Below the pieces are notes generated by a model. That model did not search any database. It saw nothing but the letters and a program-made list of their open reading frames with translations, and was not told where the DNA came from. The position numbers and the translations under genes are program-made. A DNA stretch of 64,000 bases from Xylophilus sp. GOD-11R (GTDB lineage Bacteria > Pseudomonadota > Gammaproteobacteria > Burkholderiales > Burkholderiaceae_C), in assembly GCF_033546935.1 (NCBI RefSeq), contig NZ_CP137854.1, positions 4,650,001 to 4,714,000 of the forward strand, written 5' to 3'. This document shows, one piece after another, positions 26,817 through 39,938 of this stretch. How positions within the stretch are numbered: position 1 is the stretch's first letter; every line of letters begins with the position of its first letter.

Positions 26817-27440
26817 TCAGCGGGAATACAGTTCGACGATCAACGATTCATTGATGTCGGCGCCGAATTCGTCACGGTCCGGGACCTTCTTGAAGACGCC
26901 GGAAGCCTTGTCGGCCGACACCTCGACCCAGGCAGGCATGCCGACCTGGGCAGCCAGCTGCAGGGCTTCGGCGATACGGGCCTGGTTCTTCGATTTCTCG
27001 CGAACAGCGACGATGTCGCCGACCTTGACCATGTACGAGGCGATGTTGACCGACTTGCCGTTGACCGTGATGGCCTTGTGCGAGACGAGCTGGCGCGCTT
27101 CTGCACGGGTCGAGCCGAAGCCCATGCGGTAGACGACGTTGTCCAGGCGCGATTCCAGCAGGAACAGCAGGTTGGCGCCGGTGTTGCCCTTGCGGCGGTC
27201 GGCTTCTTCGAAGTAGCGGCGGAACTGCTTTTCCAGCACGCCGTACATGCGCTTGACCTTCTGCTTTTCACGCAGTTGCAGACCGAAGTCGGAGGTTCGC
27301 TGACCCGAGGTGCGACCATGCTGGCCGGGCTTGGAGTCGAACTTGGCCTTGTCCGCGATGGAGCGACGGGCGCTCTTGAGGAAAAGGTCCGTGCCTTCGC
27401 GGCGAGAAAGTTTGGCCTTGGGGCCGAGATAGCGTGCCAC
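26817..27440 (-). CDS. rpsD: 30S ribosomal protein S4
   Basis: 207 residues from a GTG at 27440, which has AAGGA 7 nt upstream and gives the expected N terminus [16 protein letters not shown] (M in the protein). The S4 RNA-binding domain is seen in [30 protein letters not shown]4 nucleates 30S assembly and in many bacteria represses its operon. Lies 194 bp after rpsK, a gap holding a terminator. Confidence 0.97.
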   Translation of the reverse strand: MARYLGPKAKLSRREGTDLFLKSARRSIADKAKFDSKPGQHGRTSGQRTSDFGLQLREKQKVKRMYGVLEKQFRRYFEEADRRKGNTGANLLFLLESRLDNVVYRMGFGSTRAEARQLVSHKAITVNGKSVNIASYMVKVGDIVAVREKSKNQARIAEALQLAAQVGMPAWVEVSADKASGVFKKVPDRDEFGADINESLIVELYSR

Positions 27441-27573
27441 TTGAGTGTCCTTGTAAATTTCAGCTGCCGCGTGCAGATCGCCCGGGCGACCCACGCGGGA
27501 GCCTGCAACCGTTTTTAGCCGCAGGCGGTGGTCTTACGACATGACGGCTTTCTGAAAAAGCCGACGAAAAACG

Positions 27574-27603
27574 AAAAGCCTGCGATTCTAACCGCAGGCT
27601 TTA
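27574..27603 (-). terminator. Intrinsic terminator between rpsK and rpsD
   Basis: On the minus strand, AAAGCCTGCG and CGCAGGCTTT form a 10-bp stem with an 8-nt loop, followed by a T-rich tract. A smaller hairpin (TCCGCT/AGCGGA, 27604-27621) precedes it. Confidence 0.7.
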
Positions 27604-27634
27604 TCCGCTGTAAATAGCGGATTCGAGAGTTCGA

Positions 27635-28039
27635 TCAGATGCGACGACGCTTTTGCGGACGGCAACCGTTGTGCGGTACCGGGGTCACATCGGCAATCGA
27701 GGTGATCCGGATGCCCAGGGCGCCCAGAGCACGAACCGACGACTCGCGACCAGGACCGGGGCCCTTGATTTCGACGTCAAGGTTCTTGATGCCTTGTTCC
27801 ATGGCAGCACGACCGGCGACTTCCGACGCGACCTGAGCAGCGAAAGGCGTCGACTTGCGCGAACCCTTGAAACCCTGGCCACCCGACGAAGCCCACGACA
27901 GGGCGTTGCCCTGACGATCGGTGATCGTGATGATGGTGTTGTTGAACGAAGCGTGTACGTGGGCCACACCGTCGGAGACGTTCTTGCGGACCTTCTTGCG
28001 CACGCGCTGCGCTGCGTTATTGGCAGGTGACTTGGCCAT
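27635..28039 (-). CDS. rpsK: 30S ribosomal protein S11
   Basis: 134 residues with the invariant core [43 protein letters not shown] and C-terminal [11 protein letters not shown]. It forms part of the 30S platform. It follows rpsM by 17 bp in the conserved order rpsM, rpsK, rpsD, rpoA, rplQ. Confidence 0.98.
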   Translation of the reverse strand: MAKSPANNAAQRVRKKVRKNVSDGVAHVHASFNNTIITITDRQGNALSWASSGGQGFKGSRKSTPFAAQVASEVAGRAAMEQGIKNLDVEIKGPGPGRESSVRALGALGIRITSIADVTPVPHNGCRPQKRRRI

Positions 28040-28056
28040 GATGTTCTTTCAGCCTT

Positions 28057-28422
28057 TTATTTCTTCAGTGCCGCTGCGCCCTTGCGCGGACCCTTGCGGG
28101 TACGTGCATTGGTGCGGGTGCGCTGACCGCGCATCGGCAGGCCACGGCGATGACGGAAACCACGATAGCAACCGATGTCCATCAAACGCTTGATGTTCAT
28201 CGTCGTTTCACGACGCAGGTCACCTTCGATGGTGAACTGTGCGATCTGGTCGCGGATTTTTTCCAGGTCGCCGTCCGTCAGATCCTTGATCTTCTTGGAG
28301 TAGGCAACGCCAGCGGCTTCGCAGATCATGCGAGCGCGGGTGCGGCCGATGCCAAAGATAGCCGTCAGGCCAATCTCAGCATGCTTGTGCGGCGGAATAT
28401 TGATGCCAGCGATACGTGCCAT
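28057..28422 (-). CDS. rpsM: 30S ribosomal protein S13
   Basis: 121 residues: [30 protein letters not shown] and the C-terminal [22 protein letters not shown] are typical. S13 lies in the 30S head and contacts the P-site tRNA and the 50S subunit. It follows rpmJ by about 20 bp. Confidence 0.98.
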   Translation of the reverse strand: MARIAGINIPPHKHAEIGLTAIFGIGRTRARMICEAAGVAYSKKIKDLTDGDLEKIRDQIAQFTIEGDLRRETTMNIKRLMDIGCYRGFRHRRGLPMRGQRTRTNARTRKGPRKGAAALKK

Positions 28423-28442
28423 GTTCGTCCTCTAAAACTCGT

Positions 28443-28556
28443 TCAACCCTGGCGCTGCTTGTGGCGCTGGTCGGTACAGATCACGCGCACGACGCCCTTG
28501 CGGCGGATGATCTTGCAATTGCGGCAGATTTTCTTGACCGAAGCCGAGACTCTCAT
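28443..28556 (-). CDS. rpmJ: 50S ribosomal protein L36
   Basis: 37 residues starting [21 protein letters not shown] and ending DQRHKQRQG; the zinc-binding set C11, C14, C27 and H32 is present, so this is the zinc (C+) form. AGGAG lies 7 nt upstream. Too short for routine ORF calling but clear by sequence and position between secY and rpsM. infA, often found just before rpmJ, is missing. Confidence 0.95.
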   Translation of the reverse strand: MRVSASVKKICRNCKIIRRKGVVRVICTDQRHKQRQG

Positions 28557-28699
28557 TGCTTTCTCCTAAAACTCTTTTCCCTGCCCCGCGGCCCTTCTTG
28601 AAGGACTCGGAACACGATTAGCTTCGCGCAACAGTTGCGCTGGGCAGGTTTGCACTCCACTCCCCGGTTTGCGATGCCTCGGCCTGGTGGCCGCGCATC

Positions 28700-30016
28700 T
28701 CAACCCGGAGAGCGCTTGAAATTGGCCTTCTTCAACAACGACTCGTACTGCTGGCTCATCAGGTAGTTTTGGACCTGGGCCATGAAGTCCATCGTGACGA
28801 CCACGATGATCAGCAGCGAGGTTCCACCGAAGTAGAACGGTACGTTGTATTTCAGAATCAGAAATTCCGGCAGCAGGCAGACAAAAGTGATGTACACCGC
28901 GCCAGCCAGCGTCAGCCGAAGCAAGATCCTGTCGATATACCGAGCGGTCTGGTCACCAGGCCGAATGCCAGGAATGAATGCACCACTCTTCTTCAGGTTG
29001 TCTGCAGTCTCACGGCTGTTGAAGACCAGCGCCGTGTAAAAGAAGCAGAAGAAAACGATGGCGATCACGTAGAGCAGCACATAGATCGGCTGCCCCGGGG
29101 TGAGCGCACCAGCGATGTCCTTCAACCATCGCATCGATTCACCGGCGCTGAACCAGTTCACCACGGTGGCCGGCAGCAGGATGATCGACGAAGCGAAGAT
29201 CGGCGGAATCACGCCAGCCATGTTCAGCTTCAGCGGCAGATGTGAAGACTGGCCACCATAGACCTTGTTTCCGACCTGACGCCTGGCGTAGTTCACCAGG
29301 ATCTTGCGCTGACCACGCTCCACGAACACCACGAAGTAAGTCACCAGAGCGACGACCACGATGATGAACAGCGCAACCAGAACGCTCATCGCTCCCGTGC
29401 GGACCAGCTCGAACAATCCACCGATGGCATTGGGCAAGCCTGCCGCGATGCCGCCGAAGATCAGGATCGAGATGCCGTTGCCGAGACCGCGTTCCGTGAT
29501 CTGCTCGCCGAGCCACATGAGGAACATGGTGCCAGCGGTGAGGCTGACCACAGCAGTCATGCGGAAGCCGAAGCCAGGGCTCAGCACCAGGCCGGCCGAG
29601 CTTTCCAGGGCGACAGCGATGCCGAACGACTGGAACAAAGCGAGACCCAGCGTGCCGTAACGGGTGTACTGCGTGATCTTGCGGCGTCCTGCCTCACCCT
29701 CTTTCTTCATCTGCTCGAAGCTGGGCAAAACGTAGCCCAGCAGCTGCATGATGATCGAGGCCGAGATGTACGGCATGATCCCCAGAGCGAACACGGTGAA
29801 CCGTGAAAGCGCTCCGCCGGAGAACATGTTGAACAGATTCAGGATGCCGCCCTGCTGGCCGCTGAAGAGCTGCTGCAGCTGCGCGGGATCGATCCCGGGG
29901 ACCGGGATATGTGCGCCGATGCGGTAGACCACGAGCGCGAGCAGCAAGAACACGAGTCGACGACGGAGGTCGCCGAACTTTCCGGTCTTTGCAAGGGTTG
30001 CTGCGCTAGTTGCCAC
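28700..30016 (-). CDS. secY: Protein translocase subunit SecY
   Basis: 438-residue core channel of the Sec translocon with ten membrane segments. Landmarks: [24 protein letters not shown] region ([19 protein letters not shown]), [16 protein letters not shown], and [21 protein letters not shown]. Sits after rplO as in the usual spc operon. The 143-bp gap to rpmJ is too short for infA. Confidence 0.98.
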   Translation of the reverse strand: MATSAATLAKTGKFGDLRRRLVFLLLALVVYRIGAHIPVPGIDPAQLQQLFSGQQGGILNLFNMFSGGALSRFTVFALGIMPYISASIIMQLLGYVLPSFEQMKKEGEAGRRKITQYTRYGTLGLALFQSFGIAVALESSAGLVLSPGFGFRMTAVVSLTAGTMFLMWLGEQITERGLGNGISILIFGGIAAGLPNAIGGLFELVRTGAMSVLVALFIIVVVALVTYFVVFVERGQRKILVNYARRQVGNKVYGGQSSHLPLKLNMAGVIPPIFASSIILLPATVVNWFSAGESMRWLKDIAGALTPGQPIYVLLYVIAIVFFCFFYTALVFNSRETADNLKKSGAFIPGIRPGDQTARYIDRILLRLTLAGAVYITFVCLLPEFLILKYNVPFYFGGTSLLIIVVVTMDFMAQVQNYLMSQQYESLLKKANFKRSPG

Positions 30017-30075
30017 GGGGATGCTCTTTCAACGGGTCTTCGGGACGACGTACTTCGTGCTGCTCGGCTGGCCGA

Positions 30076-30507
30076 TCAGGCCAGGCTGCCGCCAGCGGCT
30101 TCGATCGCAGCCTTGGCAGCCGCGGTAGCGCCGACACCGGAAAGCTTCACCGAACGGGTGATGGCACCGGTGTTGATGACCTTGACCACCTTGGCGAGCT
30201 GGCCGACCAGGCCAGCTTGCTTCAATGCCAGGACGTCGACTTCAGCCAGGCCGAGTTGCTCCAACGAAGCCAGGGTGACTTCGGCGTTGAACTTCAGCGT
30301 CTGCGACTTGAAGCCACGCTTGGGCAGGCGACGTTGCAGCGGCATTTGACCGCCCTCGAAGCCGACCTTGTGATAGCCGCCCGCGCGGGACTTTTGACCC
30401 TTGTGGCCACGGCCTGCGGTCTTGCCCAGGCCGGAACCGATACCGCGGCCAACGCGACGCTTGGCGTGCTTGGCGCCGGCAGCCGGCTTGATGGTGTTGA
30501 GTTCCAT
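30076..30507 (-). CDS. rplO: 50S ribosomal protein L15
   Basis: 143 residues with the conserved Gly-rich, basic N terminus [22 protein letters not shown] and the segment [18 protein letters not shown]. Late-assembly protein of the large subunit. 33 bp after rpmD, followed by secY. Confidence 0.98.
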   Translation of the reverse strand: MELNTIKPAAGAKHAKRRVGRGIGSGLGKTAGRGHKGQKSRAGGYHKVGFEGGQMPLQRRLPKRGFKSQTLKFNAEVTLASLEQLGLAEVDVLALKQAGLVGQLAKVVKVINTGAITRSVKLSGVGATAAAKAAIEAAGGSLA

Positions 30508-30540
30508 GAGATCCTCTGTTCTACATTCAGGTCGCAGCGC

Positions 30541-30723
30541 TTACAGCACTTTGACCAGGTAGGCGATCTTGTTGATCATGCCGCGCACTGCAGGCGAGTC
30601 CTGCAGTTCGCTCACGCTGTTCAGCTTGCGCAGACCCAGACCACGGACAGTCGCGCGGTGCGATTCCTTGGTACCGATGGGGCTGCGAACCAGTTGAACC
30701 TTGACGGTTTGTGCGGTGGTCAT
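30541..30723 (-). CDS. rpmD: 50S ribosomal protein L30
   Basis: 60 residues from the ATG at 30723 ([17 protein letters not shown]); the motif [17 protein letters not shown] is diagnostic. An upstream in-frame ATG at 30759 lies inside the end of rpsE and is not needed. Position between rpsE and rplO is standard. Confidence 0.97.
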   Translation of the reverse strand: MTTAQTVKVQLVRSPIGTKESHRATVRGLGLRKLNSVSELQDSPAVRGMINKIAYLVKVL

Positions 30724-30736
30724 CTCTTTGTTCCGA

Positions 30737-31258
30737 TCAGGCGGTGAAGATTTCTTCAACCGACTTGCCGCGCTTGGAGGCGATCTGACCAGGAGTCGTG
30801 GACTTGGTCAGGGCGTCGAACGTGGCGCGAACCATGTTGTAGGGGTTGGACGAACCATGGCTCTTGGCCACGATGTCGGTCACGCCCAGCACTTCGAAAA
30901 CAGCGCGCATCGGGCCGCCAGCGATGATGCCGGTACCCTTGGGAGCCGGCGCCATCATCACAACGGCAGCGCCATGGTGACCGGTGACTGCGTGATGCAG
31001 CGTGCCGTTCTTCAGAGCGACGGTCTTCAGATTGCGACGGGCTTCTTCCATCGCCTTCTGCACAGCCGCCGGCACTTCCTTCGACTTGCCCTTGCCCATG
31101 CCGACTTTGCCGTCGCCATCACCGACCACGGTCAACGCAGCGAAACCAAGGATACGGCCGCCCTTGACGACCTTGGTGACGCGGTTGACCGCGATCATCT
31201 TTTCCTTGAGACCGTCGTCCTGTGCCTCGGTCTGCACTTTGGGTTGAAACTTAGCCAT
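30737..31258 (-). CDS. rpsE: 30S ribosomal protein S5
   Basis: 173 residues with the S5 double-stranded RNA-binding domain ([20 protein letters not shown]) and the C-terminal S5 domain ([21 protein letters not shown]). Important for decoding fidelity. Standard position between rplR and rpmD. Confidence 0.98.
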   Translation of the reverse strand: MAKFQPKVQTEAQDDGLKEKMIAVNRVTKVVKGGRILGFAALTVVGDGDGKVGMGKGKSKEVPAAVQKAMEEARRNLKTVALKNGTLHHAVTGHHGAAVVMMAPAPKGTGIIAGGPMRAVFEVLGVTDIVAKSHGSSNPYNMVRATFDALTKSTTPGQIASKRGKSVEEIFTA

Positions 31259-31273
31259 GATTATTGGTCCTGC

Positions 31274-31642
31274 TTAGAACTGCAGACCCGCTTCGCGGGC
31301 AGCGTCAGCCAGCGCCTTGACGCGGCCGTGATAGGCGAAACCAGCGCGGTCGAAAGCGACCTTCTCGACACCGGCGGCCTTGGCCTTCTCGGCTATGCGC
31401 TTGCCGATGGCAGTCGCGGCAGCGGCGTTGCCGCCCTTGCCGGAACCACCGAGTTCCGAACGAACCGAGGCCTCTGCCGTCGAGGCGGATGCCAGCACCT
31501 TGGTGCCGTCGCCCGAGATCACGGTAGCGTAGATGTGCAGGTTGGTGCGGTTCACGGTCAGACGCGGAACGCCTTGCAGGGCAATGCGGATGCGGGTCTG
31601 GCGCGAACGACGAAGACGCTGCTCTTTCTTGGTCAAAGACAT
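31274..31642 (-). CDS. rplR: 50S ribosomal protein L18
   Basis: 122 residues; [16 protein letters not shown] at the start and the C-terminal [26 protein letters not shown] match L18, which binds 5S rRNA. 15 bp before rpsE. Confidence 0.98.
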   Translation of the reverse strand: MSLTKKEQRLRRSRQTRIRIALQGVPRLTVNRTNLHIYATVISGDGTKVLASASTAEASVRSELGGSGKGGNAAAATAIGKRIAEKAKAAGVEKVAFDRAGFAYHGRVKALADAAREAGLQF

Positions 31643-31653
31643 GCTGCGACTCC

Positions 31654-32187
31654 TTACTTCTTCTTGGTCTCTTTGATCGCGATCTTTTCATCCGAATAAC
31701 GGATGCCCTTGCCCTTGTAAGGCTCGGGAGGACGGATCGCGCGGATTTCCGCGGCGATCTGACCGACGCGTTGGCGATCGGCGCCCTTGATCACGACTTC
31801 AGTCGGGGTGGGGGTAGCCACCGTGATGCCAGCCGGCATGTCCACGTTGACCGGATGCGAGTAGCCGACCTGGAGGTTCAGCTTGGCGCCCTGGGCGGCG
31901 GCCTTGTAGCCCACGCCGATCAGCGACAGCTTCTTCTCGAAGCCCTTGCTCACGCCTACCACCATGTTGTTGACCAACTGGCGGAGCGTGCCGCTCATGG
32001 CATTGGCTTCACGCGACTCGTTGGTCGGGGTGAAAGTCAGCTTGCCGTCCTGGTTGACGACCTTGACCAGGGCGTGCAGAGCCAGCGACAGCGTGCCGCC
32101 CGTACCCTTGACGTTGATCTGGTCGTCCTTGATCGCGACATCCACGCCTTGCGGGATGGCGACCGGCATTTTTCCTACGCGGGACAT
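31654..32187 (-). CDS. rplF: 50S ribosomal protein L6
   Basis: 177 residues: [17 protein letters not shown] at the start and [16 protein letters not shown] near the end are L6 hallmarks. Located near the peptidyl transferase factor-binding site. Standard position after rpsH. Confidence 0.98.
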   Translation of the reverse strand: MSRVGKMPVAIPQGVDVAIKDDQINVKGTGGTLSLALHALVKVVNQDGKLTFTPTNESREANAMSGTLRQLVNNMVVGVSKGFEKKLSLIGVGYKAAAQGAKLNLQVGYSHPVNVDMPAGITVATPTPTEVVIKGADRQRVGQIAAEIRAIRPPEPYKGKGIRYSDEKIAIKETKKK

Positions 32188-32209
32188 TTCGATTACTCCT
32201 TATGCCCGC

Positions 32210-32605
32210 TTAGGCGACGTAGCAGAGCACTTCGCCACCGACGCCGGTAGCACGTGCCTTGCGATCGGTCATCACGCCTTGCGGGGTGGTGACGATGGCG
32301 ACGCCCAGGCCGTTCATGACTTGGGGAATGGCATCGCGGCCCTTGTACACACGCAGGCCGGGACGGCTCACGCGCTCGATGCGCTCGATGACCGGGCGAC
32401 CGGCGTAGTACTTCAGGGAAATCACGATCTCGGACTTGTTGTCAACGCTCTTGACTTCGAAACCGTCGATGTAGCCTTCGTCCTTCAGCACTTGCGCGAT
32501 GGCGATCTTCACCTTGGAAGACGGCACCGAGACAGTGGCCTTGGCCACCATCTGCGCATTGCGAATACGGGTCAGCAGATCGGCGATGGGATCACTCATG
32601 CTCAT
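32210..32605 (-). CDS. rpsH: 30S ribosomal protein S8
   Basis: 131 residues: [20 protein letters not shown] and the C-terminal [22 protein letters not shown] are conserved. S8 binds 16S rRNA helix 21 and in E. coli also represses the spc operon mRNA. Follows rpsN by 20 bp. Confidence 0.98.
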   Translation of the reverse strand: MSMSDPIADLLTRIRNAQMVAKATVSVPSSKVKIAIAQVLKDEGYIDGFEVKSVDNKSEIVISLKYYAGRPVIERIERVSRPGLRVYKGRDAIPQVMNGLGVAIVTTPQGVMTDRKARATGVGGEVLCYVA

Positions 32606-32625
32606 GTTGAATATCTCCTGCCGAC

Positions 32626-32931
32626 TTACCAGCTGGCCTTGGTGATGCCGGGAATGTCGCCGGCGAAGGCGAGTTCACGGATCTTGGCGCGAGCCAGGCC
32701 GAATTGACGGAACGTGCCACGCGGACGACCGGTGATTTCGCAACGGTTGCGCTGACGCGTCGGGTTTGCATTGCGGGGCAGCTTTTGCAGACCGAGGCGT
32801 GCAGCTTCGCGCTCGCCGTCGCTCTTCTTGGCGTCCGAGGCGATTGCCTTGAGTTCCGCATACTTGGCAGCGTACTTGGCTGCCAGCTTTTCGCGCTTGA
32901 GTTCGCGCTGGATGAGAGCTACTTTAGCCAC
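32626..32931 (-). CDS. rpsN: 30S ribosomal protein S14
   Basis: 101 residues, the long zinc-free form: no C-X2-C pairs, with the C-terminal [29 protein letters not shown]. Part of the 30S head. 8 bp after rplE. Confidence 0.98.
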   Translation of the reverse strand: MAKVALIQRELKREKLAAKYAAKYAELKAIASDAKKSDGEREAARLGLQKLPRNANPTRQRNRCEITGRPRGTFRQFGLARAKIRELAFAGDIPGITKASW

Positions 32932-32939
32932 AGCTGACC

Positions 32940-33479
32940 TCAGTTCTTGAACGGGAAGCGGAAACCAGCGAGAAGCGCCTTGGCTTCTGCATCGGTCTTG
33001 GCCGTCGTGGTGATGCTGATGTTCAGGCCGCGCAGTGCGTCGACCTTGTCGTATTCGATCTCAGGGAAAATGATCTGTTCCTTGACACCGATGTTGTAGT
33101 TGCCGCGGCCGTCGAAGGCCCGACCGGAGATACCACGGAAGTCACGCACGCGGGGCAGGGCCACGGTGACGAAACGGTCCAGGAACTCATACATCTGAAC
33201 GCCACGCAGGGTGACCATGCAGCCGATGGGCTGCTGTTCGCGGATCTTGAATCCGGCGATGGCCTTCTTGGCCTTGGTCACGACGGGCTTCTGGCCGGCG
33301 ATCTTGGTCAGATCGGCAACGGCGTTGTCCATCACCTTCTTGTCGGAAACGGCTTCCGACACACCCATGTTCAGGGTGATCTTCAGCAGGCGCGGAACCT
33401 GCATCGGCGACTTGTAGCCGAACTGCTTGATCAGTTCGGGAGCGATCTTGTCGCGGTACTGTTCTTGGAAACGAGCCAT
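32940..33479 (-). CDS. rplE: 50S ribosomal protein L5
   Basis: 179 residues with [22 protein letters not shown] and the C-terminal [27 protein letters not shown]. Binds 5S rRNA and contacts P-site tRNA. 11 bp after rplX. Confidence 0.98.
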   Translation of the reverse strand: MARFQEQYRDKIAPELIKQFGYKSPMQVPRLLKITLNMGVSEAVSDKKVMDNAVADLTKIAGQKPVVTKAKKAIAGFKIREQQPIGCMVTLRGVQMYEFLDRFVTVALPRVRDFRGISGRAFDGRGNYNIGVKEQIIFPEIEYDKVDALRGLNISITTTAKTDAEAKALLAGFRFPFKN

Positions 33480-33490
33480 GTCGATGGTCC

Positions 33491-33811
33491 TCAGGCTGCC
33501 TGGATTTGTTCACCGCTGGACTTGAAAACGCGAACGCGCTTTCCGTCGGCCAGCAGCTTGGTGCCCACGCGATCGCCCTTGCCGGTGGCGGCATTGAAGA
33601 TGGCCACGTTGGACTGGTGGATCGGCATCGACTTCTCGACGATACCGCCGGTCGTGCCCTTCATCGGGTTCGGCTTGGCGTGCTTCTTGACCACGTTGAT
33701 GCCTTCGATGACGAGGTGAGCGTCGTCGGCACGTTCAGTGACGGTGCCGCGCTTGCCCTTGTCACGGCCGGTCAGCACGATGACTTGGTCGCCTTTGCGA
33801 ATCTTGTTCAT
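33491..33811 (-). CDS. rplX: 50S ribosomal protein L24
   Basis: 106 residues; [24 protein letters not shown] is the KOW motif. An assembly initiator of the large subunit. 15 bp after rplN. Confidence 0.98.
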   Translation of the reverse strand: MNKIRKGDQVIVLTGRDKGKRGTVTERADDAHLVIEGINVVKKHAKPNPMKGTTGGIVEKSMPIHQSNVAIFNAATGKGDRVGTKLLADGKRVRVFKSSGEQIQAA

Positions 33812-33826
33812 GTCGCGTCCTGGAAA

Positions 33827-34195
33827 TTAGAGAACTTCGGGAGCCAGGGACACGATCTTCATGAACTTCTCGGTACGCAGTTCACGCGTCACCGGTCCGA
33901 AGATGCGGGTGCCAATCGGCTCCAGCTTGGCATTGAGCAGCACGGCGGCGTTGCTGTCGAACTTGACGAGCGAGCCATCGCCACGGCGGATGCCTTTGGC
34001 GGTGCGCACGACAACGGCGCTGTAGATCTCGCCTTTCTTGACGCGACCACGCGGGGCAGCTTCTTTGATGCTGACCTTGATGATGTCGCCGACGCTGGCG
34101 TAGCGACGCTTGGAGCCGCCGAGCACCTTGATGCACAGCACGGACTTCGCGCCGGTGTTGTCGGCGACTTCCAACCGGGATTCTGTCTGGATCAT
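33827..34195 (-). CDS. rplN: 50S ribosomal protein L14
   Basis: 122 residues: [27 protein letters not shown] is diagnostic. Here it is the first gene of the ribosomal run: rpsQ, rpmC and rplP, which normally precede rplN, are not upstream; glpD is. It therefore needs its own promoter, for which a good candidate exists at 34352-34380. Confidence 0.98.
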   Translation of the reverse strand: MIQTESRLEVADNTGAKSVLCIKVLGGSKRRYASVGDIIKVSIKEAAPRGRVKKGEIYSAVVVRTAKGIRRGDGSLVKFDSNAAVLLNAKLEPIGTRIFGPVTRELRTEKFMKIVSLAPEVL

Positions 34196-34284
34196 TGCAA
34201 TATTCCCAACTTGTACCGAGTCGCCACCCTTGGGGGTCGGCCCCTCGGCTTGGCAGTTCAGGTCAGTCTTGGGCCCGTCGTCCA

Positions 34285-34307
34285 CGCCGCAAAACCATTT
34301 TGCGGCG
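34285..34307 (-). promoter_or_regulatory. Stem-loop in the rplN leader
   Basis: A perfect 10-bp inverted repeat (CGCCGCAAAA / TTTTGCGGCG) with a 3-nt loop, about 90 nt before rplN in the predicted leader. No T run follows, so it is not a simple terminator; it could be an attenuation or ribosomal-protein binding element. Confidence 0.55.
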
Positions 34308-34351
34308 CTTCTTATTGGGCAGAAATTCGCCTTTAAAGGGCGAAGCCAGCG

Positions 34352-34380
34352 ATTCTTGCAAAGATCGGCAGAGGCGTCAA
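34352..34380 (-). promoter_or_regulatory. Sigma-70-type promoter for the rplN ribosomal operon
   Basis: On the minus strand TTGACG (34380-34375), 17 bp, AAGAAT (34357-34352). The -35 overlaps the glpD stop codon. Predicted start near 34346 gives a leader of about 150 nt to rplN. Confidence 0.65.
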
Positions 34381-35987
34381 GCGCCTGGGGTGCGCGTGGC
34401 GTCGAATTGTCGCCACAGGACTTCGAAGGCGGCGGTATCGGGATGGGAAACGCCCTCCTCGGCCAGCAGTTCGGCGACACGGGCAGCCAGGCGGCCGGCC
34501 TCGGCGGCGTCCAGGAACAGCATCCGGCTGCGACGCGCCAGCACGTCCTCGACGGTGCGTGCGTATTCATGGCGAACCGCGAACCGCACCATCGCTTCGG
34601 ACAAGCCCGGCGCGAGCCAGACATCGGCGCCGGGCAGCGCCTGCACGAGGGTGGCCTCGCTGCCATAAAGATGAATGCCGGGCGCATGGCCGATGGTCTG
34701 CAACGCCTGCCCGTCTTGCGGTGCGCCGACCAGCCGCAGGTCGTTGGTGCCGCCGGCGGGCCGGGCTTGCAGCAGGCCTTCGTCGGCGCAGTGCCGAAGC
34801 ACGTCCTCGGCCATGGCGCGGTAGGTGGTCCATTTGCCGCCGGTGACCGTGACGAGGCCACCGGGGCCGCTCAGGACGGTGTGTTCGCGGCTGATCTTCT
34901 TGGTGGCCGCCGCGCCGCCGGGGCTGCTTTGCGGGCGCACCAGCGGACGCAGGCCGACCCAGGTGCTGCGTACGTCGCGGGCCTGGGGCGCGCGGCGCAG
35001 GTAGCGCGCCGATTCGCCGAGGATGAAGTCGATCTCTTCGCGAAATGGCTTGGGCTCGGCAAGCGCATCGGCGCGTGGCGTGTCGGTGGTGCCCAGCACC
35101 ACCTTGCCGAGCCACGGCACCGCGAACAGCACCCGGCCGTCGGAAGTGCGCGGCACCAGCAAGGCGTGGGCGCCCGGCATGAATTCGGCATCGACGACGA
35201 GATGCACGCCCTGGCTCGGCGACACCAGCGGCTCGGCCGGCTGCCCGCTGGCGGCAGAGTCCTGGGCGCGCAGGGCGTCGACCCACACGCCGGTGGCATT
35301 GACCACGCAGCGAGCGCGAAGCGTGAAAGTCTGACCAGATTCGGCATCGTGGCAGAGCAGCCCCGAGACCTTGCCACCGTCGTAGAGCAGCGTATCGACG
35401 GGGCAATGGTTGACCAGCAGGGCGCCGCGCGCAGCGGCCGTGCGCGCCAGGGCCAGGGCCAGCCGGGCGTCGTCGAACTGACCGTCCCAGTACTGCACGC
35501 CGCCTTTCAGCCCCTGCGGCGCGGCGCCAGGCAGGCGCTCCAGCGTCTTGGCGCGCCCCATGAGTTGGGTGCGACCCAGGCCGGAGCTGCCCGCCAGCAG
35601 GTCGTAGGCGGTCAGCCCGATGCCGTAGAACGGCGCCTCCCACCAGCGATAGGCCGGCATGACGAAAGGCAGCGGTTGCGCGAGATGCGGCGCATTGGCC
35701 AGCAACACCGCGCGTTCGTGCAGGGCTTCGCGCACCAGGCTCAGGTTGCCCTGGGCCAGGTAACGCACGCCGCCGTGGACCAGCTTGGTGGCCCGCGACG
35801 ACGAGCCCTTGGCGAAGTCGTTGGCTTCGAGCAGCACCACCGAGAAACCCCGCGACGCCGCATCCAGCGCCACACCCAACCCGGTCGCACCGCCGCCGAC
35901 GACCGCGAGGTCGTAGAGACGGTCCTCGGCGAGTTTCGCCAGGAGTTCGCTGCGGACGGTCGGAAGAGGCGCGGTGATGGGTGTCAT
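34377..35987 (-). CDS. glpD: Glycerol-3-phosphate dehydrogenase (FAD)
   Basis: 536-residue aerobic enzyme that oxidises glycerol-3-phosphate to DHAP at the inner membrane, passing electrons to quinone. N-terminal FAD fold [22 protein letters not shown] (about residues 22-43), then [15 protein letters not shown] and GLRPLVR; C-terminal domain [21 protein letters not shown] region. Last gene of the glycerol operon; no terminator is seen before the rplN promoter. Confidence 0.96.
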   Translation of the reverse strand: MTPITAPLPTVRSELLAKLAEDRLYDLAVVGGGATGLGVALDAASRGFSVVLLEANDFAKGSSSRATKLVHGGVRYLAQGNLSLVREALHERAVLLANAPHLAQPLPFVMPAYRWWEAPFYGIGLTAYDLLAGSSGLGRTQLMGRAKTLERLPGAAPQGLKGGVQYWDGQFDDARLALALARTAAARGALLVNHCPVDTLLYDGGKVSGLLCHDAESGQTFTLRARCVVNATGVWVDALRAQDSAASGQPAEPLVSPSQGVHLVVDAEFMPGAHALLVPRTSDGRVLFAVPWLGKVVLGTTDTPRADALAEPKPFREEIDFILGESARYLRRAPQARDVRSTWVGLRPLVRPQSSPGGAAATKKISREHTVLSGPGGLVTVTGGKWTTYRAMAEDVLRHCADEGLLQARPAGGTNDLRLVGAPQDGQALQTIGHAPGIHLYGSEATLVQALPGADVWLAPGLSEAMVRFAVRHEYARTVEDVLARRSRMLFLDAAEAGRLAARVAELLAEEGVSHPDTAAFEVLWRQFDATRTPGA

Positions 35988-36022
35988 GCGGGGTTCGGTT
36001 TCATCGGTGAATGCAGCGTCGC

Positions 36023-37756
<1,734 letters not shown>

Positions 37757-37869
37757 GGTTGTCTCCTCTTTTGATGGTGTGCCCCCGAGCTGTCGTGCAC
37801 AGCGCGGCGCGGACCCCGGGGGAACGATGGGTTCGCGTGCGTCGGAAATCTCATGGCCTCGTAGCTTCA

Positions 37870-38178
37870 TCAGCCCTTGCGCATCACCAGGCCCAGCAGA
37901 GCCATCGAGACGACGAAGCCGATCCACACGGAGGGCGGATCCTGCAGCGCGAACCATTGCTGCATCTGCTCGCCCAGGCCGACCCAGATCAGGTTGACGT
38001 AGGCCGCGCTCAGCAGGCCGATGAAAAGGCGGTCGCCGCGCGTGGTGGAGATCGGCAGCCAGCCGCGCCGCTCCACCGTGGGCGACTTGATTTCCCATAC
38101 GGTCATGCCGGCGAGCATCAGCGCGACGCAGACGAAAAACACGGCCACGGGCGTGGTCCAGGCCATCCAGGCGAACAT
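37870..38178 (-). CDS. glpU: Small membrane protein of glycerol transporters (DUF2160)
   Basis: 102 residues with three hydrophobic segments (AVFFVCVALMLAGMTVW, LFIGLLSAAYVNLIWVGL, IGFVVSMALLGLVM). The family occurs only with glp-type glycerol ABC genes; the exact role is unknown. Between the permease glpQ and glpV. Confidence 0.82.
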   Translation of the reverse strand: MFAWMAWTTPVAVFFVCVALMLAGMTVWEIKSPTVERRGWLPISTTRGDRLFIGLLSAAYVNLIWVGLGEQMQQWFALQDPPSVWIGFVVSMALLGLVMRKG

Positions 38179-38227
38179 GGTTCGGTCCTTCCAGAAACGA
38201 GGGTGATCGGGCGCAGCGGTCGGGCCT

Positions 38228-39047
38228 TCAGACCCGGCCCATCGCGAAGCCCTTGGCGATGTAGTGGCGCACGAACCAGATGACGATGGCGCCCGGTACG
38301 ATGGTCAGCGCGCCGGCCGCAGCGAGCGTCGCCCAGTCCATGCCCGAGGCCGACACGGTGCGCGTCATGGTCGACACGATCGGCTTGGCATCGACACTGG
38401 TGAGCGTGCGCGCCAGCAGCAGTTCAACCCAGCTGAACATGAAGCAGAAGAACGCGGCCACGCCCACACCGGCCTTGATCAGCGGCAGGAAGACGGTGAT
38501 GAAGAAGCGCGGAAACGAGTAGCCGTCGATGTAGGCGGTTTCGTCGATCTCGCGCGGTATGCCGCTCATGAAGCCTTCCAGGATCCACACCGCCAGCGGC
38601 ACGTTGAACAGCAGGTGCGCCAGCGCCACGGCGATGTGGGTGTCCATCAGCCCGAGCGTGGTGTAGAGCTGGAAGAAGGGCAGCAGAAACACCGCCGGTG
38701 GCGTCATGCGGTTGGTGAGCAGCCAGAAGAACACGTGCTTGTCGCCCAGGAAGCTGTAGCGCGAGAACGCGTAGGCCGCCGGCAGCGCCACGACGAGCGA
38801 GATGACCATGTTCATGGCCACGTAGATCATCGAGTTGATGTAGCCCTGGTACCAGGACGGGTCGGTCAGGATGGTGTGGTAGTTGGCCCAGGTAAAGGCG
38901 GCGGGCCACAGCGAGAAGCCCGACAGGATCTCGGTGTTGGTCTTGAAGCTCATGTTGAGCATCCAGTAGATCGGCAGCAGCGCGAACACCAGGTAGGCCA
39001 CCAGGAAGATGGTGCGCTTGCGAAACCGCGTCTTGCCCGTGCGGGAA

Positions 39048-39055
<8 letters not shown>
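38228..39055 (-). CDS. glpQ: Glycerol ABC transporter permease (MalG type)
   Basis: 275 residues, six membrane segments; the EAA loop EIDETAYIDGYSFPRFFITVFLPLIKAG is clear. Pairs with GlpP to form the channel. Overlaps glpP by 8 bp. The symbol glpQ follows the rhizobial glycerol importer and is unrelated to E. coli glycerophosphodiesterase GlpQ. Confidence 0.88.

Positions 39056-39934
<879 letters not shown>

Positions 39935-39938
<4 letters not shown>

Noticed and set aside
34285..34307. Intrinsic terminator of the glp operon
   Set aside because: The hairpin lacks a following T tract in the direction of transcription.
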